Below, in pieces: positions 8,982 to 18,793 of a stretch of DNA of 64,000 nucleotides. How positions within the stretch are numbered: position 1 is the first letter of the stretch; each line of letters starts with the position of its first letter. This stretch comes from AC-32 sp963717475. GTDB taxonomy: Bacteria; Actinomycetota; Thermoleophilia; Gaiellales; Gaiellaceae. The notes under the pieces were generated by a model. The model worked only from the letters and a program-made list of their open reading frames with translations, had not been told where the DNA came from and did no database searches. The DNA lies in contig OY970337.1 in assembly GCA_963717475.1 (NCBI GenBank), forward strand, positions 2,108,001 through 2,172,000. The letters are read 5' to 3'. A program made the translations under genes and the position numbers.

Positions 8982-10394
8982 ATGTCAGTACTGATCAAAG
9001 GCGGCCGGATCCTCACCGCCGCCGACGACTACATCGCCGACATCTACGTCGAGGACGAGACGATCACGCTCATCGGCGAGTCGCTCGACCAGCAGGCGGA
9101 CAAGGTGATCGACGCGAGCGGCAAGTACGTGCTCCCGGGCTGCGTCGACCCGCACACGCACCTCGACATGCCCTTCGGCGGCACGGTCACGATCGACGAC
9201 GTCGAGTCAGGCCAGACCGCCGCGGCCTTCGGCGGGACGACGACGCACATCGACTTCGTCATCCAGCCCCAGGGCGCCACCTTCGCGGAGGCCCTCGACG
9301 AGTGGCGCGCGAAGGCCGACGGCAAACAGGTGATCGACATGGGCTACCACATGGCGGTCACCGACCTGGCCGACGGCGGCACCCTCGAGGAGCTCGTGCA
9401 GCTGCCGGACGAGGGCGTCACCTCGTACAAGCTCTTCATGGCCTACAAGGGCGCGCTGATGGTCGACGACGAGACCCTCTTCCGCACGATGGAGGTCGCA
9501 TCCCGGACCGGAGCGCTCGTGATGGTCCACGCCGAGAACGGAGACGTGATCGACGTCCTCGTCAGGCAGGCGCTCGAAGCCGGCAACACGGACCCGCTGT
9601 ACCACGCGCTCACGCGCCCGCCGGAGGCCGAAGGCGAGGCGACGAATCGCGCGATCCAGCTGGCCCACCTGGCCGGCGCCCCGCTCTACGTGGTTCACGT
9701 CACCTGCCGCGAGGCCGTCGAGCCGATCGCGCTCGCGCGCGAGAAGGGATGGGACGTCTGGGGCGAGACCTGCACCCAGTACTTCTTCAACTCCCTCGAC
9801 GACATTTCCAAGCCGGATTTCGAGGGCGCGAAGTACGTCTACTCCCCGCCGGTCCGTGACAAGGCGAACTGGGACGTGCTGTGGAACGCGGTGCGGACCG
9901 ACGTCCTCTCGGCGATCTCGACCGACCACTGCGCGTTCCTCTGGGACGGCCAGAAGACCCTCGGCAGGGACGACTTCTCGAAGATCCCGAACGGCGCGCC
10001 CGGGCTGGAGAACCGGCTGCAGATGATCCACGAGTTCGGCGTTCGCGCCGGGCGGATCACGCTCAACCGGATGGTCGAGCTGCTCGCGACGAACCCGGCG
10101 AAGCTGTTCGGCCTCTACCCGCACAAGGGCACGGTTGCAGTCGGGTCAGACGCGGATCTCGTCGTCTTCGACCCGGAAAAGCGCGTGACGATCACCGCCG
10201 CGAATCACCATTCGAAGTCCGACTACAACCTCTTCGAGGGCACCGAGGTCACGGGCTCGCCCGAGGTCGTCCTCCTGCGCGGCCACGTCCTCGTCGAGAG
10301 CGACGAGCTGCTCGCGAAGCCCGGGATCGGGCAGTACGTCGCCCGCGCGCGCTTCGGCGAGGAGTTGCGGCCGTCGAAGACCGCCGCCGCCTGA
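8982..10394 (+). CDS. hydA: Dihydropyrimidinase / D-hydantoinase
   Basis: The 470-residue amidohydrolase hydrolyses 5,6-dihydrouracil, dihydrothymine or hydantoins to N-carbamoyl amino acids. The metal ligands are seen in DPHTHLDMPFGG, the carboxylated lysine in TSYKLFMAYKG, VHAENGD, VHVTCREAVE and STDHCAFLWDGQK. The tail (ATNPAKLFGLYPHKGTVAVGSDADLV) is also typical. The neighbouring carbamoylase, aminotransferase and semialdehyde dehydrogenase supply the following steps. The predicted transcript is nearly leaderless. It starts 24 bases from the divergent amidohydrolase. Confidence 0.94.
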   Translation: MSVLIKGGRILTAADDYIADIYVEDETITLIGESLDQQADKVIDASGKYVLPGCVDPHTHLDMPFGGTVTIDDVESGQTAAAFGGTTTHIDFVIQPQGATFAEALDEWRAKADGKQVIDMGYHMAVTDLADGGTLEELVQLPDEGVTSYKLFMAYKGALMVDDETLFRTMEVASRTGALVMVHAENGDVIDVLVRQALEAGNTDPLYHALTRPPEAEGEATNRAIQLAHLAGAPLYVVHVTCREAVEPIALAREKGWDVWGETCTQYFFNSLDDISKPDFEGAKYVYSPPVRDKANWDVLWNAVRTDVLSAISTDHCAFLWDGQKTLGRDDFSKIPNGAPGLENRLQMIHEFGVRAGRITLNRMVELLATNPAKLFGLYPHKGTVAVGSDADLVVFDPEKRVTITAANHHSKSDYNLFEGTEVTGSPEVVLLRGHVLVESDELLAKPGIGQYVARARFGEELRPSKTAAA

Positions 10395-10505
10395 GCGTCG
10401 TGTAACAACTTCGTGCCGCCCGCTTGACAAACCCGGTGTCGGACCCCGTTCGGCGTCAAGGTGACAGTTGCGCCAAGGGTGTAACGCTTTGCCCACAGAC
10501 GCGCG

Positions 10506-11362
10506 TCAGGGATACAAGCCGGGCTCGAGCTCGAGCGGCTCGTGCTTGCGACGCGCGAGCGAATCGTCTGCCCGCGCCCGCTCGGCAGCGCCCCGCGCCT
10601 CGACGAGCTCGACGTCCCCGCGGGCCTGGATGTGCTCGATCAGCCCGCGGACGATCTCGACCCGTCCCGGCCGGCCGCTCAAAAACGGGTGGCACGTGAG
10701 CACGTAGACGCAGCCGTGCCGCGCGTAGGCGTCGAGCTCGCCGGTCCAGAGGTCGAGCACCTCCGCTGCCGAGCGGGTCTGGTTGCGCGCGAGCGGCGGG
10801 AGGTACGCGGTCTGCTGCCAGTCGTCGAGCCACCAGGAGACGGGCAGCTCGACGAGCGAGCCCGACCCGGTCTCGAGCACGTACGGCTTGTCGTCGCCCG
10901 CCAGGCTCGAGTCATACGCGAGCCCGTACTCGGCGACGAGCGCCGCCGTCCGCCACGACGGCTCCCAGCTCGGGGCGCGGTAGCCCTGGGGCTTGACGCC
11001 GAAACGCTCGAGCGCCGCCAGCCCCCGCTCGAGCTCGCGCCGCTCCTCGTCTTCGCTCTGCGCGATCGGGCTCCGGTGCGAGTACGAGTGGTGCGCGACC
11101 TCATGGCCCGCCTCGACGATCCGCTCGACGACGCCCGGATGCCGGTCGGCGGTCAGCCCCGGGACGAAGAAGGTCGCGGGCGCGGAGTATTCCGCCAGCA
11201 GCTCCAGCAGACGCGGCACGCCGACCTCCGGCCCGTAGGCCTGATGGCTCATCAGCATCGCGTTCTCCGCGTGCCGAGGGTCCTCGGCAAGCACGACGCT
11301 CTCCGCGTCCACGTCGAACGACAGCACGGCCAGCGCCGCACTCCCGCCCCGCCACGAAGCCA

Positions 11363-11363
<1 letters not shown>
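10506..11363 (-). CDS. Polysaccharide deacetylase (NodB-fold) family hydrolase, PuuE-like
   Basis: The 285-residue NodB-homology protein has the first metal Asp in LSFDVDAES, metal His residues in HEVAHHSYSHRSP, APSWEPSWRT in the middle and TCHPFLSGRPGRV at the end. It has no signal peptide, so it is cytoplasmic. That fits the PuuE/allantoinase-like branch, which opens cyclic ureides or amides, better than cell-wall deacetylases. Its start overlaps the stop of the semialdehyde dehydrogenase gene, so it is the distal gene of that pair and probably part of the same catabolic programme. Confidence 0.82.
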
Positions 11364-12895
<1,532 letters not shown>

Positions 12896-12924
12896 GCTGC
12901 CAGCCTAGCGCTAGGATCGCTTCC

Positions 12925-14259
12925 ATGGCCGTTGAGCAAGGCCTCGACGCGAGGCGGATCCAGGAGCTCGACAAGCAGCACGTCCTGCACTCCTGGTCGG
13001 TCCAGAACCAGATCTCACCGCTCCCCGTCGCGGGCGCCGAAGGCCGCTACTTCTGGGATCACGAGGGCAACCGCTACCTCGACTTCGCCTCGCAGCTCGT
13101 CAACGTCAACCTCGGGCACCAGCACCCGAAGGTCGTCGCGGCGATCAAGGAGCAGGCGGAGAAGCTGACGACGATCGGGCCGCCGATGGCGCACGAGACC
13201 CGGTCGGAGCTCGCGCGGCTGATGGCCGAGGTCACTCCGGGCGACCTGACGATGTCGTTCTTCACGAACGGCGGCGCAGAGGCGAACGAGAACGCGATCA
13301 AGCTCGCCCGCTGGTACACAGGCCGCCACAAGATCGTCGCGCGCTACCGGTCGTACCACGGCGCGACCGCAGGTGCGATCACGGCGACCGGCGACCCGCG
13401 CCGCTGGCCGGCCGAGCCGGGGATCCCGGGCGTCGTGCGGATGCTCGACCCGTACACGTACCGCTGCCCCGCGGGCCACCCCGACCCCTGCCCGGTCTGC
13501 TCGGGCGCGCCGCACCTCGAGGAGATCCTCCAGTACGAGGGCCCGCAGAACGTCGCGGCCGTGCTGATGGAGACGATCGTCGGGACGAACGGCGTGATCG
13601 TCCCGCCCGACGGCTACCTGCAGGCGATCCGCGAAGTCTGCGACCGCCACGGGATCCTGCTGATCCTCGACGAGGTGATGGCCGGCTTCGGCCGCTCGGG
13701 CAAGTGGTTCGCCTGCGAGCACTGGGACGTCGTGCCGGACATCATGACCGTGGCCAAGGGGATCAACTCCGGCTACGTCCCGCTCGGCGCGATGGTGATC
13801 AACGAGAAGCTCGCCGACTGGGTTCAGGACAAGTACTTCGCGGGCGGCCTCACCTACTCGGGCCACGTGCTCGCCTGCGCCGCCGGGATCGCGTCGATCG
13901 AGGCCTTCCGCGAGGAAGGGATCGTCGAGAACTCGGCCGCGATGGGCGACGTGCTCGCCGAGGGCCTGCGCGGCCTCCAGGAACGGCACGAGTCGATCGG
14001 CGAGGTGCGCGGCAAGGGGCTCTTCTGGGGCATCGAGCTCGTGCGTGACCGCGAGACACGCGAGCCGCTCGTCCCGTTCAACGCGGCCGGCGCGGAGCTG
14101 GCGCCGATCGGGGCGATCATGAAGGCCGCGATGGAGCGCGGGCTCTACCTGATGACCCACTGGAACGTGATCATGGTCTGCCCGCCGCTGACGATCACGC
14201 GCGAGGAGCTCGACGAAGGCATCGGCATCCTCGGCGAGGTTCTGTCGCTCCAAAGCTGA
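12925..14259 (+). CDS. Class III PLP aminotransferase, beta-alanine / 3-aminoisobutyrate type
   Basis: The 444-residue fold-type I transaminase has the acceptor-site FFTNGGAEANENAIKLAR, LILDEVMAGFGRSGKWFA with the cofactor-contacting Asp, and the Schiff-base lysine in MTVAKGINSGYVPLGA. It has an unusual Cys-rich loop CPAGHPDPCPVCSG at about residues 176-190. It transfers the amino group of an omega- or beta-amino acid to pyruvate or 2-oxoglutarate, making malonate semialdehyde or its methyl analogue. It diverges from mmsA with 29 bases between start codons. The exact amino donor is inference. Confidence 0.9.
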   Translation: MAVEQGLDARRIQELDKQHVLHSWSVQNQISPLPVAGAEGRYFWDHEGNRYLDFASQLVNVNLGHQHPKVVAAIKEQAEKLTTIGPPMAHETRSELARLMAEVTPGDLTMSFFTNGGAEANENAIKLARWYTGRHKIVARYRSYHGATAGAITATGDPRRWPAEPGIPGVVRMLDPYTYRCPAGHPDPCPVCSGAPHLEEILQYEGPQNVAAVLMETIVGTNGVIVPPDGYLQAIREVCDRHGILLILDEVMAGFGRSGKWFACEHWDVVPDIMTVAKGINSGYVPLGAMVINEKLADWVQDKYFAGGLTYSGHVLACAAGIASIEAFREEGIVENSAAMGDVLAEGLRGLQERHESIGEVRGKGLFWGIELVRDRETREPLVPFNAAGAELAPIGAIMKAAMERGLYLMTHWNVIMVCPPLTITREELDEGIGILGEVLSLQS

Positions 14260-14294
14260 GCTACCGTGTCCCCTCCGCAGCCGAGGGGAGTCTC

Positions 14295-14543
14295 ATCCGC
14301 ACCATCCGCATCGAAGCGCCGACGTCAGCCGCGGCGACCCAGCTCGTACACGACCTCGTCGCCTTCGCGCCGACCGACCTCGTCCCGCTCGCCGACGAGC
14401 GCTGGGAGGTGCGCGTCGAGGACAGCTCCGAGGAGGAGCTCGACGCCGTCCTGCACGCGGTCGCGCGCTGGGTCGCGGACTGTCAGCTGAGCGACACGCA
14501 GGTGCTGGTCGACGGCGAGCACATCGACCTTCCGCCCGCCTAG
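14295..14543 (+). CDS. Conserved-looking small protein with no canonical start codon
   Basis: A frame ending at TAG 14541-14543 encodes about 82 residues in an alpha/beta pattern: IRTIRIEAPTSAAATQLVHD, then LADERWEVRVEDSSEEELDA, then WVADCQLSDTQVLVDGEHID. No ATG, GTG or TTG exists at the right place. The best-placed site, GAGGGGAG at 14283-14290, precedes an ATC at 14295. Either an ATC start is used or the start codon was lost to a substitution. It lies directly after the aminotransferase and converges with the next gene, overlapping it by four bases. The family is not recognised. Confidence 0.5.
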   Translation: MRTIRIEAPTSAAATQLVHDLVAFAPTDLVPLADERWEVRVEDSSEEELDAVLHAVARWVADCQLSDTQVLVDGEHIDLPPA

Positions 14544-14806
14544 TCGGGCACCATCGGTAGCCCGCTGGCGACGTGCCTTCGGCCGTTGACCTCGTAGACG
14601 ACGTCCACGATGTCGTTCTGCCGGTAGGTGCCGGCGACGCCGAGGAAGAGGGAGAGCCAGCGCCAGAAGCCGAGGCGGCCCTCCTGTGCGAGCTCCCGCT
14701 CGAAGAGAAGCTCGTTCCCCTGACGCCGGAAGTCGCGGCCCTGCTCCTGGCGTACGCCGTTGAGAAAGACCTCGATCGATTCGCCGGCGCCGGTAGGTAG
14801 GTGCAC
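14540..14806 (-). CDS. Small conserved hypothetical protein (88 aa)
   Basis: The GTG at 14806 was chosen because GAAGGTG lies about 11 bases upstream and the longer frame is low-complexity Ala/Arg. The product begins VHLPTGAGESIEVFLNGVRQ and contains GRDFRRQGNELLFERELAQE and GTYRQNDIVDVVYEVNGRR. It looks like a beta-rich domain with an amphipathic WRWLSLFLGV segment. It diverges from ctaC. No family assignment is possible from sequence reading. Confidence 0.55.
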   Translation of the reverse strand: MHLPTGAGESIEVFLNGVRQEQGRDFRRQGNELLFERELAQEGRLGFWRWLSLFLGVAGTYRQNDIVDVVYEVNGRRHVASGLPMVPD

Positions 14807-14843
14807 CCGGGTCGTAGGCACCTTCGTAGAATGCCACCCTCCC

Positions 14844-15842
14844 GTGGCCCGGTTTCGTCGCGTCCTGCTCTGTGTCGCGCTGCTCGCGCTGGCAGTCACG
14901 ACCGCCGCCCTCGCCGGGAACGGCGGTCTCGCGCCGCCGGCGCCCGCCTCGCCGAACGCGGGCAACATCCGCGACATCTACTGGCTGATCCTCGCGATCT
15001 CGGTCGGGATCTTCCTCGTGGTGATGGTCCCGCTGGCCATCTTCCTGGTGCGCTACCGCAGCCGCGGCCGTCCGCGCGAGGTCGAGGGCCCGCAGGTGCG
15101 CGGCCACACGAACCTCGAGCTGGCCTGGACCGCAGGGCCGGTGATCATCCTCGCCGTCATCGCGGCCTTCGTCTTCTGGAAGGTCTCGGACCTCGGCGCG
15201 ACCTCGGGCCTGCCGGCGAGCGAGGCGAATGCCGCAAAGGAAGAGGTCACGATCGAGGGACACCAGTACTACTGGGAGTTCCGCTACCCGAACGGCGCGA
15301 TCTCGGTCGACACGTTGCGCCTGCCCTACAACCGGCCGGTCCGGCTGACGGTCGTCTCGGCTGACGTCGCCCACAGCTGGTGGGTGCCGGCGCTCGACGG
15401 CAAGATCGACGCGATCCCCGGACGGGTCAACCACATGTCCTTCCTCGCGACCAAGCTCGGCACCTTCCCGGGGCAATGCGCCGAGCTCTGCGGCCTGCTG
15501 CACGCGGAGATGCGCGCGGAGGTCGAAGTGCTGCCTGTCGACGAGTACCGCTCATGGGTGCAGCACCGCGCCAGCCCGGCCGGCAAGCTTCAGCTAGGCA
15601 AGGAGGTGTTCACAGGCGTCTGCGCCAAGTGCCACGGCCTCGCCGGACAGGGCGACATCGGCCCGAACATCGCGTCGAGCGCGCTGCTGAATGACCGCCA
15701 GGCACTCGCGAACGTGATCCGTAACGGCGGGATCAAAATGCCCGCCGTCGGCCACGACTGGCCGCAGAGCCAGCTCGACGCGACGATCGCGTACCTGAAC
15801 CAGCGCTTCCACCAGGGAGGGTCGAGTGGCGGCCAGGGCTGA
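14844..15842 (+). CDS. ctaC: Cytochrome c oxidase subunit II with C-terminal cytochrome c domain
   Basis: The 332-residue protein has a signal segment (RRVLLCVALLALAVTTAALA) and two membrane helices (IYWLILAISVGIFLVVMV; AGPVIILAVIAAFVFW). The periplasm-side cupredoxin domain has CuA ligands in HSWWVPALDGK and GQCAELCGLLHAEM. Fused to it is a heme c domain with CAKCHG and axial Met in IKMPAVGHDW. It passes electrons from a cytochrome or quinol complex to subunit I. GTG 14844 was chosen because the signal peptide begins there. Its end overlaps ctaD by 17 bases. Confidence 0.93.
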   Translation: MARFRRVLLCVALLALAVTTAALAGNGGLAPPAPASPNAGNIRDIYWLILAISVGIFLVVMVPLAIFLVRYRSRGRPREVEGPQVRGHTNLELAWTAGPVIILAVIAAFVFWKVSDLGATSGLPASEANAAKEEVTIEGHQYYWEFRYPNGAISVDTLRLPYNRPVRLTVVSADVAHSWWVPALDGKIDAIPGRVNHMSFLATKLGTFPGQCAELCGLLHAEMRAEVEVLPVDEYRSWVQHRASPAGKLQLGKEVFTGVCAKCHGLAGQGDIGPNIASSALLNDRQALANVIRNGGIKMPAVGHDWPQSQLDATIAYLNQRFHQGGSSGGQG

Positions 15843-17472
15843 AGCCCCGCACACCCCCGCCTCGCTGATCGTCTCCCGCGGCCGCTACTCGAGCTGGCTG
15901 ACCACGCTCGACCACAAGCGGATCGGGATCCTCTACATGGCGACGAGCCTGATCTTCTTCATCGCGGGCGGGATCCTCGCGCTGCTGATCCGCGCCCAGC
16001 TGGCGACGCCGAACGAGCACTTCGTGACGCGGAACAGCTACAACGAGCTGTTCACGATGCACGGCACGACGATGATCTTCCTGGTCATCGTCCCGTTCTG
16101 GGCCGGGCTCGGGAACTACCTCGTGCCGCTGATGATCGGTGCGCGCGACATGGCCTTCCCGCGGCTGAACGCGCTCTCGTACTGGCTCTTCCTCTTCGGC
16201 GGGATCATCCTCTACTCGAGCTGGTTCTCGAAGGGCGGCGCGCCGTCCGCGGGCTGGACGAGCTACGTGCCGCTCTCGGAGACGCCCTACTCGCCCGGCC
16301 ACGGGATCGACCTCTGGATCCTCTCGCTGCACGTGCTCACGCTCGCCTCACTCGCGGGCGCGATCAACTTCCTCGTCACGATCCACCGCCTGCGGACCCC
16401 GGGGATGACCTGGATGCGCATGCCGCTGTTCGTCTGGTCGATGGAGGTCTATGCGGCGCTGCTCGTGGCCGTCCTGCCGATGCTCTCGGCAGGGCTGACG
16501 CTGCTGCTGCTCGACCGCCAGGCGGGCACACACTTCTTCCTGCCCAGCGAGGGAGGCAACGCGCTGCTCTACCAGCACGTCTTCTGGTTCTTCGGCCACC
16601 CCGAGGTCTACATCATGATCCTGCCCGGCTTCGGCGTGATCTCCGAGGTGATCCCGGTCTTCTCGCGCAAGCCGATCTTCGGCTACACGGCGATCGCGAT
16701 GTCGTCGGTCGCGATCGGCTTCTACTCGATGCTCGTCTGGGCCCACCACATGTTCACGGTCGGCCTACAGGGCTATTTGCAGGGGTTTTTCATGATCTCG
16801 TCGATGATCATCGCGGTGCCGACCGGGATCAAGATCTTCAACTGGCTCGCCACGACCTGGCGCGGGAACATCCACTACGACACGCCGATGCTGTTCGCGC
16901 TCGGATTCATCGCCGTCTTCGTGATCGGGGGTCTTTCGGGGATCTTCGTCGCCGCGTACCCGTTCGACTGGCAGGCGCAGGACACGTACTTCGTGGTCGC
17001 GCACATCCACTACGTGCTCTTCGGCGGCTCGATGTTCACCGTCTTCGCGGCGCTGACGTACTGGTGGCCGAAGATCTTCGGACGCATGCTGGACGAGCGT
17101 CTGGGGAAGATCTCGTTCTGGCTGATCTTCATCGGGATGAACGTGACCTTCTTCCCGATGCACATGCTCGGCCTACTCGGGATGCCGCGACGGATCTACA
17201 CGTACTCGTACGGAGGCATATGGGAGTGGTACAACCTCACTTCGACCATCGGCTCGGGGGTGATGGCGCTGGGGATCCTTCTGTTCTTCGTCAACGTGCT
17301 CAAGACGGCGCGCTCGGGCGCGCGCGCGGTGAACGACCCCTGGCTCGGGGACACGCTCGAGTGGTACACGACCTCGCCGCCGCCCCCGCACAACTTCGAC
17401 AGCGTTCCCTACGTCTCGAGCCCGCGGCCGCTGCGCGACCTGCGGCGGCGTCTGGCGGAGGCCCGTGCCTGA
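15826..17472 (+). CDS. ctaD: Cytochrome c oxidase subunit I (aa3/caa3 type)
   Basis: The 548-residue, 12-helix heme-copper oxidase core has the heme a ligand region NELFTMHGTTMIF. The CuB His and cross-linked Tyr are in FGHPEVYIMILPGFG, the CuB His pair in VWAHHMFTVG, and the heme ligands in YFVVAHIHYVLFGG. A short N-terminal extension precedes the first helix. It reduces oxygen to water and pumps protons, with the c-type subunit II encoded upstream. The GTG start overlaps the end of ctaC, giving coupled translation. Confidence 0.95.
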   Translation: MAARAEAPHTPASLIVSRGRYSSWLTTLDHKRIGILYMATSLIFFIAGGILALLIRAQLATPNEHFVTRNSYNELFTMHGTTMIFLVIVPFWAGLGNYLVPLMIGARDMAFPRLNALSYWLFLFGGIILYSSWFSKGGAPSAGWTSYVPLSETPYSPGHGIDLWILSLHVLTLASLAGAINFLVTIHRLRTPGMTWMRMPLFVWSMEVYAALLVAVLPMLSAGLTLLLLDRQAGTHFFLPSEGGNALLYQHVFWFFGHPEVYIMILPGFGVISEVIPVFSRKPIFGYTAIAMSSVAIGFYSMLVWAHHMFTVGLQGYLQGFFMISSMIIAVPTGIKIFNWLATTWRGNIHYDTPMLFALGFIAVFVIGGLSGIFVAAYPFDWQAQDTYFVVAHIHYVLFGGSMFTVFAALTYWWPKIFGRMLDERLGKISFWLIFIGMNVTFFPMHMLGLLGMPRRIYTYSYGGIWEWYNLTSTIGSGVMALGILLFFVNVLKTARSGARAVNDPWLGDTLEWYTTSPPPPHNFDSVPYVSSPRPLRDLRRRLAEARA

Positions 17473-18676
17473 CTCGCGCCCCTGGCCGGAACGCGAGACC
17501 GTTCGCGCCGGGGCGTGGCTGCGCCTGACCGCGCTCGTCGCCGCGGCCGGCTCGTGCCTGGCCGTCGTCAGCGGGGCGCTGCAGCTCGACGAAGCGCACC
17601 GCGTGCTCGCCGCCCTGGCGCTGCCGCCGCTCTGCGCGCTGGTCGCTGCGGCCTGGGTCGCGCACCGGCGATTGCTGCCGGCGGCGGTCGCCGCGCTCGC
17701 CTCGTTCCTGGCTGCCGCGCTCGCCACCGGCCGGCCGGCGCACATCACGTTCTCCGCGCTCGCGCTCGCGGCCTCGCTGGTCGTCCTGGCCGGCTGCTTC
17801 CGCGGCGAGCCGGTCGCGCGCGCGTCCTGGCGCGACTACGTGACGCTGACGAAGCCGAGGATCATGACGCTGCTCCTGCTGACCGGCGCCGCGGGGATGG
17901 TCGTCGGCGCGCAGGGCTGGCCGGGGACCGGCCTCTTCGCGGTCACCCTCGTGGGACTGGCACTCGCGTGCGGCGGCGCGAGCGCGCTCAACCACGTGCT
18001 CGACTCGGACATCGACCGGCTGATGCCGCGCACCGGCGGGCGGCCCGTCGCGGGCGACCGGATCACGCCGGCGCGCGCGCTCGAGTTCGGGCTGACGCTC
18101 TCGGCCTTCTCGTTCGTCCTGCTCGCCTCGCTCGTGAACGTGCTGACGGCCGTGCTCGCGCTCCTCGGGAACCTCTTCTACGTGCTGGTGTACACCCGTT
18201 GGCTGAAGCGCTCGACGCCGCAGAACATCGTGATCGGCGGCGCCGCGGGCGCCGTCCCGCCGCTCGTCGGCTGGGCCGCGGCGACCGGGCAGATCACGGT
18301 GCCCGCGCTGCTGCTCTTCCTGATCGTCTTCCTCTGGACGCCGCCGCACTTCTGGGCCCTCGCGCTGCTGATCAAGCGCGACTACGAGGCCGCGCGCATC
18401 CCGATGCTGCCGGTCGTGCGCGGCGACGCCGAGACAGCGAGACAGATCGTCTGGTACTCGCTCGTCCTGTTCGCGGCAACGCTCCTCCCGTTCGCATGGC
18501 ACACGGCCGGCGTGCTCTACCTCGCGGCCGCCGTCGTGCTCGGTGCCGTCTTCCTGAGGCTCGCGTGGCGGCTCCGGCGCGAGACGACGCCCCCGCGCGC
18601 CCGGGCGCTCTTCCACTTCTCGCTCCTCTACCTCGCCCTGCTCTTCGTCGCGATGGCGATCGACCCGCTGCTGTGA
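17465..18676 (+). CDS. ctaB: Protoheme IX farnesyltransferase with extra N-terminal membrane domain
   Basis: The prenyltransferase domain starts near residue 120 (WRDYVTLTKPRIMTLLLLTG). It has the Asp-rich site ALNHVLDSDIDRLMPRT, the second site YTRWLKRSTPQNIVIGGAAG and FLWTPPHFWALALLIKRDY. It makes heme O for the adjacent oxidase. The first about 115 residues add three or four predicted helices not needed by the family; stand-alone CtaB is about 300 residues, against 403 here. That part resembles half of a CtaA-like bundle only loosely (inference). It overlaps ctaD by eight bases. Confidence 0.93.
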   Translation: MPDSRPWPERETVRAGAWLRLTALVAAAGSCLAVVSGALQLDEAHRVLAALALPPLCALVAAAWVAHRRLLPAAVAALASFLAAALATGRPAHITFSALALAASLVVLAGCFRGEPVARASWRDYVTLTKPRIMTLLLLTGAAGMVVGAQGWPGTGLFAVTLVGLALACGGASALNHVLDSDIDRLMPRTGGRPVAGDRITPARALEFGLTLSAFSFVLLASLVNVLTAVLALLGNLFYVLVYTRWLKRSTPQNIVIGGAAGAVPPLVGWAAATGQITVPALLLFLIVFLWTPPHFWALALLIKRDYEAARIPMLPVVRGDAETARQIVWYSLVLFAATLLPFAWHTAGVLYLAAAVVLGAVFLRLAWRLRRETTPPRARALFHFSLLYLALLFVAMAIDPLL

Positions 18677-18793
18677 TGGATCACGAGCTCGAGCGCCGCA
18701 ACCTCGCCCTCGGCGTCGCGCTGTTCGTCGCTCTTCTTGGTGCTGTTCGGGCTGACGGTCATCGCCGCCTTCGTCTACCTGGCGCTCGACTGA
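18676..18793 (+). CDS. Small single-helix membrane protein of the oxidase operon, frame-shifted
   Basis: ATG 18676 overlaps the ctaB stop (TGATG). The first frame reads MDHELERRNLALGVALFV. After one apparent extra base near 18728-18730, the next frame continues LFLVLFGLTVIAAFVYLALD and stops at 18793. Joined, it is a 38-residue one-helix protein, a plausible small oxidase subunit. Without correction, the first frame reads straight into the downstream amidase, giving an artificial fusion. Confidence 0.5.

Noticed and set aside
10424..10452. TTGACA at 10424 as a promoter
   Set aside because: No acceptable -10 follows at 16-18 bases, and the downstream gene is on the opposite strand.
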